The translations under genes and the position numbers were made by a program. The notes beneath the pieces are model-generated. The model worked only from the letters and a program-made list of their open reading frames with translations. It was not told the DNA's origin and ran no database searches. Below, piece by piece: positions 18,401 to 25,275 of a stretch of 64,000 nt of DNA. The DNA comes from Bacillus sp. CECT 9360 (lineage in GTDB: Bacteria > Bacillota > Bacilli > Bacillales > DSM-1321), in NCBI RefSeq assembly GCF_918741275.1, contig NZ_CAKKNA010000002.1, positions 186,001 to 250,000 of the forward strand, in the 5' to 3' direction. Positions within the stretch are counted from its first letter, which is position 1. Each line of letters opens with the position of its first letter.

Positions 18401-18465
18401 ATAGCCGGCAGATAACGGTGCTAGAAAGAGAAAACAACGCGGTGCACAATGAAGTCAAGAGCTAA
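15448..18465 (+). CDS. yhaN: SMC-like ATPase YhaN (Rad50/SbcC-type partner of YhaO)
   Basis: 1005 residues. Walker A FFGENESGKTT is near residues 29-39; long coiled coils fill about residues 180-460 and 525-860; Walker B ILIDDSFVNFDG lies near residues 942-953. A hydrophobic pair of segments around residues 475-515 (TTLLAMICLGITVYAW and following) interrupts the coils where other SbcC proteins carry a zinc hook, suggesting membrane association. GTG 15448 immediately follows the yhaO stop, with GGGAGG inside the yhaO 3' end. Expected role: ATP-driven DNA end processing with YhaO. Confidence 0.87.
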   Translation: MKIKELHVYGYGKLENKRFTDIGQLQIFFGENESGKTTIMSFIHSLLFGFPTKVQTERRYEPKLNAKYGGRILLHSDLYGEVSIERVKGKATGDVSVTFENGSIGTEEDIKKILQGMDKSYFQSVFSFDLHGLHGVQSISEATLGKYLLSAGMIGNDKLLEAENRLQKVLDARFKPSGQKPTLNVKLNQLKDMQARLKKSDEEQRTYTELKLKQIETEAELSELKNKVVKNEDTLWKYQEFLRTRPLFEEKQTLQARLSEFGDVPFPTDGIKRLEQLLAMKIPNDAQLSALDQKKQENESNTKELNISPYLTANKEKVAAFLEKSPFLESKQIERNKLEQTLHSKQREKQKYMNDLNMDMPDEEIMKLDTSTFTTEKVKELEREKHRLKSERIRIDEKYKQEKNRLELTEARMKELSESRLPDEERKRLEREESSQRNESYASLKKEILEEQIAELTKKHAQAAAKKQGNQKRNNMMTTLLAMICLGITVYAWIGGQFLLGTVSALFAVIAIVSRFFINQNDVLLDLKQQLAEAENKKREYEQQASSGQIKDQASIRHLLQRETETQQQLLAESFKLKDRTAAFDAVLQESESWETSWNEIHKELDALMKKWNMPLHSKEDFHAGAVLEMLVNLKHTTLESAELWKELNQLTKDITEQERELLNISEQLGLRAANWREATIKIKEAQNVHQDQSLQLKQYSQEKKQQEAETERLRSESAFLSAEVNQLFQSALVETEEEFRRKAILTEEKEKIENSLLMISAQLENVTLEREDYEAFSNSKVSNYTVETLEAERKNMLGEQSVLLERLSDLKHQIKQLEEGGTYSVLLYQFNEAKAAFNEEAREWSKYALAKSLLDKTIATFKRERLPKVIVQAEDYLSFLTDGEYKRVLLGETVDGLYLERFDGLRFEAGEVSRGTAEQVYVSLRLALAHHMFPDEGFPILIDDSFVNFDGNRTLNMIKLLQKISETRQVIFFTCHEHLLAHFNSRQITVLERENNAVHNEVKS

Positions 18466-18613
18466 ATCATGCTTTGGACCAGATTGCGGCCCTGGGGGAC
18501 TATTTACAAATTGAGACATTTTCACTTAAAAATGAAATGTCTATCAATATATTGAATGAAACGTACATATAGTTAGTATAAAAGAATAATTTAATAAGTG
18601 AGTGTTTTCATGG

Positions 18614-18760
18614 ATTTATCCCGCTTTAACGGGCAGTAAGACCCCCACTTCAAGACTTGGATGGAAAACAAGGATAAGTGGGGGAACAACTGCCCGTAAA
18701 AGTCCGATTGGTTCAACTAACCATCGGTGGGGGATGAACCGATGGAAGTTTCACTTTATA
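18614..18760 (+). ncRNA. Candidate structured RNA element, copy 1 (omega-RNA/HEARO-like)
   Basis: About 145 bp that recurs at 50470 with very few changes. Pairings are explicit: ACGGGCAGT with ACTGCCCGT enclosing CCCCCACTT with AAGTGGGGG, then CCGATTGGTT with AACCATCGG. The architecture and my memory of the sequence suggest the transposon-associated RNAs of the IS200/IS605 or IscB (HEARO) type, but no nuclease gene adjoins it. This copy lacks 12 bp present in copy 2, which removes the 3' arm of its last hairpin. It lies between yhaN and a broken gene. Confidence 0.6.
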
Positions 18761-18800
18761 TGCTGTTCTTATTCGATGTGATTCTTCGTTAAACCTTGTC

Positions 18801-19148
18801 ATGGAGAATGAATTCCCTGGCACAAGATGCGTCGGTGGAAAATATTCACCTGGCAAGCATGTCATCACTTTATATAAGAAAGACATTGAGATTCAATGCA
18901 AAAGATTGCTCGGCTCGCTTGAGCGTTTGGAAGAGTATACATGGATTATTTTTGCCCATGAGCTTGGACTTGGATCTTCCATCCATAAGCGATCAACTGT
19001 TTCATTCACACGACAGTGACACATTATTCAAGATTGAAAGGAACGCTTGGGATATTGCGGAAAGATTAATTCCGTTTATCGATGCTCAGCTTTTTGAAAA
19101 GGTCCGAAGCGAGTCCTTGGATTATCAAAAAAAGACCGTTTGTCAACG
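18801..19148 (+). pseudogene. Frameshifted zincin-like protein remnant
   Basis: The first half reads in one frame (GGKYSPGKHVITLYKKDIE, then LLGSLERLEEYTWIIFAHELG), ending in the first part of a HExxH-like zinc site. Around 18970-18985 the reading switches by one frame and continues as DQLFHSHDSDTLFKIERNAW and LFEKVRSESLDYQ. The joined product would be about 115 residues of a small metalloprotease-like protein unknown to me by name. No good ribosome site precedes 18801, and the HEARO-like element ends 40 bp upstream, so the 5' end may also be lost. Confidence 0.6.
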
Positions 19149-19152
19149 GAGC

Positions 19153-19188
19153 AGACAGCCTAGAGTGTGTGAGGCTGTCTTTTCTTTA
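19153..19188 (+). terminator. Terminator upstream of yhaM
   Basis: AGACAGCCT / AGGCTGTCT hairpin followed by TTTTCTTT. Confidence 0.75.
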
Positions 19189-19247
19189 GCATATCGGAAA
19201 TGCAGCATGGTATAATGCTGTTATTGAATGAATTCGGAGGTAGACAT

Positions 19248-20186
19248 ATGGAAAAAGGGATTATTCATTATGGAATTGGTGATTCAATAGATACATATAT
19301 GTATATTAAAAGCAGTACAAAGGCTGTTGCCAGCAACGGGAAGCCTTTCTTGACTTTAATTCTTTCTGATAAAACCGGAGAGATAGAAGCAAAGCTTTGG
19401 GATGTGTCAGAGGATGACGAAAAAAGCTTTGTGGGAGAAAGTGCGGTAAAGATTCAGGGAGAAATCCAAAATTATCGCGGCAGAAGCCAGTTGAAAATCC
19501 GGACTATCCGTCTTACTACTGAGTTGGATTCTATCAATATATCGGATTTGATCCAAACGGCGCCATTAAGCCAGGAAGTAATGATGGAGAAAGTCACCCA
19601 ATTTATTTTTGAAATGAGAAATCCCAATATACAGCGGATTACGAGACATTTGCTGAAGAAATACCAAGACGATTTCCTAACCTTTCCGGCAGCGACGAAA
19701 AATCATCATGAATTTTTATCGGGCCTTGCCTATCATGTCGTAAGCATGCTGGATCTGGCAAAAGCAATAGCTGATTTATATCCAAAGCTTGATAAGGATT
19801 TGCTTTACGCTGGCGTTATTCTTCATGACCTTGGAAAGGTAATCGAGTTATCAGGCCCTGTTTCAACCGTTTATACAGTAGAAGGCAACCTGATCGGGCA
19901 TATTACGATCATGGTGAATGAAATTGGCAAAGCGGCAGATGAGCTTGGTATTAACGTCGAAGAAATCATGATTCTACAGCATCTGGTCCTGTCCCATCAC
20001 GGCAAGGCCGAATGGGGAAGCCCAAAACCTCCGCTCGTAAGGGAAGCGGAAGTGCTTCACTATATTGATAACATTGACGCAAAGATTAATATGATGGACC
20101 GGGCCCTTGAGAAAGTGAAGCCGGGAGAGTTTACGGAGAGGGTGTTTGCCCTGGAAAACCGGTCATTTTATAAACCGAAGTTTTAA
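19248..20186 (+). CDS. yhaM: 3'-5' exoribonuclease YhaM
   Basis: 312 residues: an N-terminal OB-fold nucleic-acid-binding domain (about residues 15-100) and a C-terminal HD domain with [14 protein letters not shown] near 160-173, ILHDLGKV near 197-204, and [15 protein letters not shown] near 245-259. This is the YhaM exoribonuclease, which degrades RNA and single-stranded DNA with metal. GGAGG stands eight bases before ATG 19248, ruling out the longer frame from 19200. The gene ends with a strong terminator. Confidence 0.93.
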   Translation: MEKGIIHYGIGDSIDTYMYIKSSTKAVASNGKPFLTLILSDKTGEIEAKLWDVSEDDEKSFVGESAVKIQGEIQNYRGRSQLKIRTIRLTTELDSINISDLIQTAPLSQEVMMEKVTQFIFEMRNPNIQRITRHLLKKYQDDFLTFPAATKNHHEFLSGLAYHVVSMLDLAKAIADLYPKLDKDLLYAGVILHDLGKVIELSGPVSTVYTVEGNLIGHITIMVNEIGKAADELGINVEEIMILQHLVLSHHGKAEWGSPKPPLVREAEVLHYIDNIDAKINMMDRALEKVKPGEFTERVFALENRSFYKPKF

Positions 20187-20188
20187 TG

Positions 20189-20231
20189 AAATATGCTTCT
20201 TCTCGAGTCAAAGAGGGGAAGCATATTTTTT
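20189..20231 (+). terminator. Terminator of yhaM
   Basis: AAATATGCTTC pairs with GAAGCATATTT, followed by a run of T residues. Confidence 0.8.
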
Positions 20232-20291
20232 TTGATCCAAGCATATTCTTAAGTAATGATATGGGACAGACTTCCCGAAAGGAGAGAATTT

Positions 20292-20474
20292 ATGACAATT
20301 TGGATTTGGGCGGTTTTGGCTGGAATAATCGTGAGCGCCATCATGGCTGTTAGAACTGCGAGGCAGGAAAGAAAAGTGGAAGATGATTTTATCGAACAAG
20401 AAGGACAAAAATATATCGAAAGAATGAAGGAAGAGAAGGAAAAGAAAAAGAATGACATGCAGCAAGGGGCATAA
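20292..20474 (+). CDS. yhaL: Sporulation protein YhaL
   Basis: 60 residues: a single N-terminal membrane segment (TIWIWAVLAGIIVSAIMAV) followed by a highly charged helix with the family pattern DDFIEQEGQKYIERM. It matches the YhaL spore family and its place between yhaM and prsA in B. subtilis. AAGGAGAG lies seven bases before ATG 20292. Known to be under sporulation control in B. subtilis; precise role undefined. Confidence 0.82.
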   Translation: MTIWIWAVLAGIIVSAIMAVRTARQERKVEDDFIEQEGQKYIERMKEEKEKKKNDMQQGA

Positions 20475-20492
20475 ATATGACCCTGCAAACAA

Positions 20493-20537
20493 AAAAAGAA
20501 CTGCCCTCTGTATAGAAGAAGGGCAGTTCTTTTTGTG
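20493..20537. terminator. Bidirectional terminator yhaL/prsA
   Basis: AAAAGAACTGCCC / GGGCAGTTCTTTT stem between convergent genes with A- and T-runs on both sides. Confidence 0.85.
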
Positions 20538-20545
20538 AACATGGC

Positions 20546-21421
20546 TTATTGCTGTGGAGCTTCCTGTGGAGCAGCTTCCGCTTCTGGCTTCAATGCTTTA
20601 TCTAAATCTTTATCCTTCACTTCGACATCAGCGCTCTTTAATTCTCTATCCATTGCTTTTTGTACTGCGGCTTCATCAAGTTTGGCCGACTTTAGATCAC
20701 GCTCAATATCTTTCTTCATCTTTTCATATGACTCCAGTTTCTTTCTATCAAGAAGCTGAATAACATGATAACCCATTTCTGATTTTACTGGAGCGCTGAT
20801 TTCATTTTTCTTTAGTGCATATGTTGCATTTTCAAATTCAGGAACCATTTTGCCTGCTCCAAACCAGCCCAAATCTCCGCCTTGTTCAGCAGATCCCGGA
20901 TCCTGGGAATATTCTTTGGCAAGCTCTTCGAATTTTTCACCTTTGTCCAGCTTTTGCTTAACTTCTTTTGCAGTTTTTTCGTCAGCTACAAGAATGTGCC
21001 TAGCGTGAACTTGATCCTTAAGGGTAGCGTAGTGTTCTTTCATTTCTTTCTCTGTAACCTTCACGTCTTTAAGGGCAGCTTTCTCTTGAAGCACGCCGAT
21101 TTTCATTGAACGTTTAAGAGCTTCTTCATCTTCATAGCCGGCTTGCGTAAGGGCCATCTCAAAGTTATCACCCATTTGCGCTTTAAGATCCGCTACTCTT
21201 TCATCCAACTCTTCATCGGTTACCTTATATTTTTCCGAAAGAACCTGTTCATACACAAGCTCTTGTAAAACTTGCTCTCCGTGTCTTTCTTTCATTGCGT
21301 TATATAGCTCGTCTTTCGTAATATCTCCAGCTTTTGTTTCAACAACGGCCTCTCCGCCGCCGCAAGCAGTCAATCCAATTAAACCAGCTGTTACCGCGAT
21401 TGATAATGCCAATTTCTTCAT
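20546..21421 (-). CDS. prsA: Foldase lipoprotein PrsA (parvulin-type)
   Basis: 291 residues. Signal peptide with lipobox LTACG near residues 15-19, an N-terminal helical chaperone domain, a parvulin prolyl isomerase domain from HARHILVADEKT (about 138-149) to MGYHVIQLLDR (about 227-237), and an alanine/glutamate-rich tail. PrsA is anchored outside the membrane and helps exported proteins fold. ATG 21421 follows AGGAG by about nine bases; the frame from TTG 21430 overlaps that site. Convergent with yhaL. Confidence 0.94.
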   Translation of the reverse strand: MKKLALSIAVTAGLIGLTACGGGEAVVETKAGDITKDELYNAMKERHGEQVLQELVYEQVLSEKYKVTDEELDERVADLKAQMGDNFEMALTQAGYEDEEALKRSMKIGVLQEKAALKDVKVTEKEMKEHYATLKDQVHARHILVADEKTAKEVKQKLDKGEKFEELAKEYSQDPGSAEQGGDLGWFGAGKMVPEFENATYALKKNEISAPVKSEMGYHVIQLLDRKKLESYEKMKKDIERDLKSAKLDEAAVQKAMDRELKSADVEVKDKDLDKALKPEAEAAPQEAPQQ

Positions 21422-21620
21422 TAAAAACAACTCCTGTTTTTATATTCGTGTTTGTTATTAAATCCACAAAACCTACTATAACATAAAACAGGCTCATTTA
21501 AAAAAATAATTATCGTGCATGATATTCGCGGATGAAATTTTTAAAAAATGGGTGAATGACCTACCCAAAGTCTAGGACTTTACATATGATGTAACGAAAA
21601 TAACAAAGGAGGTATGTAAA

Positions 21621-21707
21621 ATGAGTGAAGGCTATAACAATGGCTTTGCTTTATTAGTGGTACTGTTCATTTTATTAATAATCGTGGGAGCGGCTTATTG
21701 CTGGTAA
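21621..21707 (+). CDS. YjcZ-family small sporulation protein, copy 1
   Basis: 28 residues: a short glycine/asparagine-rich head (MSEGYNNGFALL) and a single hydrophobic helix ending in GAAYCW. This is the YjcZ-type tiny membrane protein of spore formers. AAAGGAGG is seven bases upstream. A sequence resembling a mother-cell sigma -10 (CATATGAT) occurs 30 bp upstream, which would fit sporulation expression but is weak evidence. Confidence 0.75.
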   Translation: MSEGYNNGFALLVVLFILLIIVGAAYCW

Positions 21708-21760
21708 ATAAATGCGCTTGAACGTTACGGAGTTTCTTTCTTTAGGAAGGAGGAAAAACA

Positions 21761-21844
21761 ATGTCTGGTGGATACAACGGCGGATTCGCTTTGCTTGTAG
21801 TTCTTTTCATTCTCTTAGTCATCATTGGAGCTTCCTGGTTCTAA
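21761..21844 (+). CDS. YjcZ-family small sporulation protein, copy 2
   Basis: 27 residues (MSGGYNGGFALL, then hydrophobic helix ending GASWF), clearly paralogous to the gene 54 bp upstream and with its own AAGGAGG. The two form a tandem pair ended by one terminator. Function of the family is not established; members are found in sporulating Bacillaceae. Confidence 0.75.
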   Translation: MSGGYNGGFALLVVLFILLVIIGASWF

Positions 21845-21851
21845 TATAGGC

Positions 21852-21894
21852 ATCAAAAAAAAGAAGCGCAGCCCGCGCTTCTCTTTTTTGATTT
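21852..21894 (+). terminator. Terminator of the yjcZ-type pair
   Basis: AAAAGAAGCGC / GCGCTTCTCTTTTTTG hairpin with T-run. Confidence 0.8.
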
Positions 21895-21908
21895 TATAAA
21901 TCGTATTC

Positions 21909-22091
21909 CTATGTAAAGGATATCTCAATATAAGAAGATAATAGCAGGATTGTAATTAAGATATTAATTGTACGGAATACCTTTGGCTGCCGGTCTTCAG
22001 GAATTTCTTTTTGAAGACATAAAGTGTTAGTCAGTCTATTTATATTGTATAGAATGACGAATGAAAAAAGAATGAAAAAAATTGAAACCAC
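21909..22091 (-). CDS. Small two-helix membrane protein, unknown
   Basis: 60 residues with two hydrophobic segments (SIFFILFSFVILYNI and NILITILLLSSYIEI) separated by a charged loop with KEIPEDRQPK. GTG 22091 is preferred because AGGAGG lies ten bases upstream; the ATG at 22115 has no ribosome site. No family recognised. It lies on the minus strand, upstream of prsA and downstream of the DUF3267 gene. Confidence 0.55.
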   Translation of the reverse strand: MVSIFFILFSFVILYNINRLTNTLCLQKEIPEDRQPKVFRTINILITILLLSSYIEISFT

Positions 22092-22213
22092 TTCCTGAAT
22101 CCCTCCTGACGACATTCAATGTATACTAACGATACCAAATATCGGTTGAAAAAGATAGAATAAAAGTTTGGATTTGTTGGACAGTAAGAACAAAAGCTTA
22201 GGACATGGAGCGA

Positions 22214-22756
22214 TTAATCTCTTCTGATCAGGATAGCGTAGCCTTCCTCATTTTCTTCGATAAACGATCTGGTCGGTGAGCCGATGACGTTTTTAAGGGA
22301 AATGAAGTCTGCGACACAAATTCCGGCATGAAGGGAAAGAAGAATCGTGAAATAATGGGCATAATGTGTAAATATAACCGCACAAAGTAGCAAACTTATT
22401 GAAACGACCATAAAAGGCATTAATAACACAAGTAAAAAAAACTGCTTAGAAATGAGGCTGTCAACTTTAACTTTACATACAGGAACCATTCCCCATTTAT
22501 AATGGACTTCGGCTTTTAGTTTTTCACTATGCAAAGATAATGGCAAGTAATGCAATACCTTATGGACAGGGTATAAGGATAAAACGGAAATAGCGAATAA
22601 TAGCGAATGATCATCAAAAAAATGAGTTTCCTTAAACAGTACACTAATCAATGTATAAAGGGAGACAAAGGAGATTAACATCGTTAACAATGATAATACT
22701 AACATTTTCTGGTTTCCGTACTGTCTCGTTAAGTTGATAGACTTCCAGCAATTCAT
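22214..22756 (-). CDS. yhaJ: DUF3267-family membrane protein YhaJ
   Basis: 180 residues with four predicted membrane segments (about residues 18-40, 47-62, 105-128 and 130-150). VHKVLHYLPLSL near residues 64-75 occupies the place of the HExxH zinc site seen in DUF3267 zincins, with lysine instead of glutamate, so peptidase activity is unlikely. Position between prsA and hpr agrees with yhaJ of B. subtilis. The ribosome site GGAGGG is 13 bases from the ATG, rather far. Confidence 0.7.
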   Translation of the reverse strand: MNCWKSINLTRQYGNQKMLVLSLLTMLISFVSLYTLISVLFKETHFFDDHSLLFAISVLSLYPVHKVLHYLPLSLHSEKLKAEVHYKWGMVPVCKVKVDSLISKQFFLLVLLMPFMVVSISLLLCAVIFTHYAHYFTILLSLHAGICVADFISLKNVIGSPTRSFIEENEEGYAILIRRD

Positions 22757-22956
22757 AAGGCGAAATCAGCCCTCCATAGGTACAATGTTTCTTGGAGATA
22801 AAATACCTACATACCATACGACGAATCAGAGAAAAAATCAATAGGAATTTTACTTATCAGAAGTGGTCTGCAAAAGTGATCAAGTGGTGAAGAAAAAAGC
22901 GGAAATTATGTAGATTCCATTAAGGGAATGTGAAAAGATGAACAATTGCTTGTAAC

Positions 22957-22988
22957 AGAAAAAGCGGAAACGTTTATCCGCTTTATGG
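22957..22988. terminator. Hairpin between hpr and yhaJ
   Basis: AAAAAGCGGA / TCCGCTTTAT stem with loop AACGTTTA; located between two minus-strand genes. Confidence 0.5.
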
Positions 22989-23051
22989 AGAAGCCTGGAC
23001 CAAGGAGTATATGATAATGCCTTCTAAGAAAATATCATCCTATGAAAATGA

Positions 23052-23630
23052 TTAAACAGGTTCAGTTGCTTTTTCTATCTTTTTTTTTAGAATCTTGCCA
23101 TCTTCAACTGCAAATTGGTCATCAATATTCGAAAAAGACCGTTCAAAGATTTCCATAAAATCTTCTCCGTATATATTCCTGATAACCGCCATCATTTCAA
23201 TCATCTCAGGAAATTTTCCATAAAGTTCACGAAGGGGAAGAGCGCCGGAGAAAACGGAGTTGTTAGCTGGATCATATGTTTCCATCAAGCTGAGCAGGAT
23301 ATTTTCCCCTTCCTCGGTAATTTCAATGTAAGTATTTCTTTTATCATTTTCTTTTTTTGAAAAAGCCAAAAGACCGCGTTCCTCTAATTTTTTCGAAAAA
23401 TTAAACGCGGTGGAAACATGCATAACCCCAAATTTGGCAACATCTGAGATAGAGGCCCCGTTTAAATGGTAAGCAATCCATAATATATGATGCTCATTGA
23501 TATTTAAATCGAATGGTTTGATCCATTGCTGCCAATCTTTTTCGATGGTTTTCCACAAAGCTTTGCTCAATTGAGCAACTCTCTGGCTAAAAATCATTGC
23601 ATCTTTGACAGAATAATTTTTCTCCTGCAT
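23052..23630 (-). CDS. hpr: MarR-family transition-state regulator Hpr (ScoC)
   Basis: 192 residues. The winged-helix core contains [19 protein letters not shown] near residues 22-40, [17 protein letters not shown] near 43-59 and [20 protein letters not shown] near 66-85, virtually as in B. subtilis Hpr. ScoC represses extracellular protease and sporulation genes in the transition state. ATG 23630 is chosen because TAGGTGAG lies eight bases upstream; GTG 23642 falls inside that site. Downstream hairpin at 22957. Confidence 0.94.
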   Translation of the reverse strand: MQEKNYSVKDAMIFSQRVAQLSKALWKTIEKDWQQWIKPFDLNINEHHILWIAYHLNGASISDVAKFGVMHVSTAFNFSKKLEERGLLAFSKKENDKRNTYIEITEEGENILLSLMETYDPANNSVFSGALPLRELYGKFPEMIEMMAVIRNIYGEDFMEIFERSFSNIDDQFAVEDGKILKKKIEKATEPV

Positions 23631-23800
23631 GAACTGGCTCACCTACTTTTAAAAATTCTCTCTTTTATTATGACAATAAAGTAAAAATTAATAAAGATAA
23701 ATTTGCGAAATTTTTAGAAATTTTAAGAAAGTTACTTGTTTTTACTCCTTTTAGGAGGAGGAGGTTGCGAGCTTTGTGATTATCTGTATGTAATAAAAGT

Positions 23801-23838
23801 TCCGGGCAGCACGAGTGAATCGGTCTGTCTGCCCGGAT
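23801..23838 (-). terminator. Terminator of yhaH
   Basis: CCGGGCAG / CTGCCCGG stem; on the minus strand it is followed by AACTTTTATT. Confidence 0.65.
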
Positions 23839-23845
23839 GTTCAAA

Positions 23846-24229
23846 CTACTTGTCAGCAGGCTTGTTCATAATCGGAGACGCTGCAGCGGTTGTCTCTAAT
23901 TCGCCGATAGCTGTTTCAATTTCGCCGATTCTTTCGGTTAACTCCTGCTTATTAGGTTCTATCTCTTGCTTCCAATTTTGAATAAGAACCTTAACGTCTG
24001 CAATAAAGGTTTGAATGGAATCTTTACTTATATTCGTGGCCTCCATAGTCTCTTGCTTAATGTCCATCAGACGATCTTTCACTTCCATGAGTATTGCCGT
24101 CATTTCTTCTTTTTGATCTCTGATTCTGGTTCGTAGCTGCTGTCCGGAAGAAGGTGTAGTAAGCATAGTTGCCACACTTGCGATAACTGTACCTGTAAGG
24201 AATCCCATCATAAACGCTTTTGCCTTCAT
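23846..24229 (-). CDS. yhaH: YtxH-domain protein YhaH
   Basis: 127 residues: an N-terminal membrane segment (AFMMGFLTGTVIASVATML) followed by TTPSSGQQLRTRIRDQ, the YtxH hallmark, then a long amphipathic helix. The gene lies between hpr and trpP as in B. subtilis. YtxH proteins are small stress-related membrane proteins of unknown mechanism. A ribosome site (AGAGGTG) precedes ATG 24229. Confidence 0.85.
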   Translation of the reverse strand: MKAKAFMMGFLTGTVIASVATMLTTPSSGQQLRTRIRDQKEEMTAILMEVKDRLMDIKQETMEATNISKDSIQTFIADVKVLIQNWKQEIEPNKQELTERIGEIETAIGELETTAAASPIMNKPADK

Positions 24230-24576
24230 TTCAAATCACCTCTGGTTAAAGTTTTTTACTGCGTAGAGAGCGTTATAGTTAATGTTTATGGATTTTTCGA
24301 AAAGCCCCAATTCCTTCAATGGCTATTTTTCTTAAAATACCATAATTTTCATGAAGAGGGAAACAAATTATTCTTTATATCTTATATCACAAAAACTTTA
24401 ATTTAAACGTCAACTCCAACTATTTAGTATTTAAAAATAATGAGTCTTTCATATTGTCATTTATGTCGAAAGATTGGCAAATGAGGTGTGGCAGTTTATG
24501 TAGATGCTAAATGGAAATTGGAACAGAGGGGCTGTTTCTTAAGATTTGAGGGAAACTCAGAGGTGAGAATATATGA
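24230..24576. other. Intergenic region trpP-yhaH, nothing coding seen
   Basis: AT-rich spacer. Contains no reading frame with a ribosome site and no clear repeat; it should hold the yhaH promoter on the minus strand. Confidence 0.5.
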
Positions 24577-24606
24577 AAGACACCGGAAATGATAACCGGT
24601 GTCTTC
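24577..24606 (-). terminator. Probable terminator of trpP
   Basis: AAGACACCGG / CCGGTGTCTT perfect 10-bp stem directly after the trpP stop; modest T content in the tail (CTTTCATAT). Confidence 0.6.
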
Positions 24607-24612
24607 TGAGTA

Positions 24613-25134
24613 TTATTGCACGTGTGCTGTAATATTTGATTTTTTTAGTATTCTGCTGACGATCGGATAGAGGATGACGATTATAATCGTATTTATAAGA
24701 GCGGCTGGCAATACTGTGCCGCCAAACAGGACTACAAAGGCTCCAGGCAATCCGAAGAGGAAGTAAGCGGAACCGAGGAAGACGATCCCTGAAAGTAACG
24801 TTCCGATTGCGGTCAGCGCTCCGACAGTAATCGTTGAGGTAGCATATTTTTTCAATGCCATCAGCATGAAATAAAATACAAACGCTGTAATAAATTTATC
24901 TATAATGTTTGGGAGGAATCCTCCAGGAAAGTTCGTAGTCAATCCTGATATCACTCCGCTCGCAATCGCGACAAGGAAAACATTCTTTTTCTCAGGAAAC
25001 AGGACAATCGCTAAAAATGTCATGGTAAGCATGATATCCGGTTTCATTCCTAGGACCAACCCTGGAATCAGCACGTGTAACGCAGCTCCCATCCCAACCA
25101 AAAGGGATAGTGATACAAGTACTTTCGTATTCAT
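24613..25134 (-). CDS. trpP: Tryptophan transporter TrpP
   Basis: 173 residues with five or six hydrophobic segments and the sequence GLTTNFPGGFLPNIIDKF near residues 63-80 typical of TrpP. Imports tryptophan; in B. subtilis its translation is repressed by tryptophan-activated TRAP. Here five GAG/TAG triplets spaced by two bases overlap the Shine-Dalgarno, so the same control is expected. Neighbour order yhaH-trpP-serC is conserved. Confidence 0.92.
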   Translation of the reverse strand: MNTKVLVSLSLLVGMGAALHVLIPGLVLGMKPDIMLTMTFLAIVLFPEKKNVFLVAIASGVISGLTTNFPGGFLPNIIDKFITAFVFYFMLMALKKYATSTITVGALTAIGTLLSGIVFLGSAYFLFGLPGAFVVLFGGTVLPAALINTIIIVILYPIVSRILKKSNITAHVQ

Positions 25135-25136
25135 TT

Positions 25137-25159
25137 CTCATCTCTCCTATTCTCAGCTC
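25137..25159 (-). promoter_or_regulatory. TRAP-binding site over the trpP ribosome site
   Basis: On the minus strand the leader reads GAG-CT-GAG-AA-TAG-GA-GAG-AT-GAG and ends two bases before the trpP ATG. Five triplets at exact two-base spacing form the classic binding array of the tryptophan-activated RNA-binding protein, and they include the TAGGAGAG Shine-Dalgarno. Confidence 0.8.
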
Positions 25160-25275
25160 ATATATATTTGGCTTCCCCAGCAGTGCACTCATTGCCTGAT
25201 GCAGGAAGTTTGGAATCAGTATATCATGCCTTGCGATTTTTTTGAACAATTTTATCTTGATTCATCGGAAAATTT

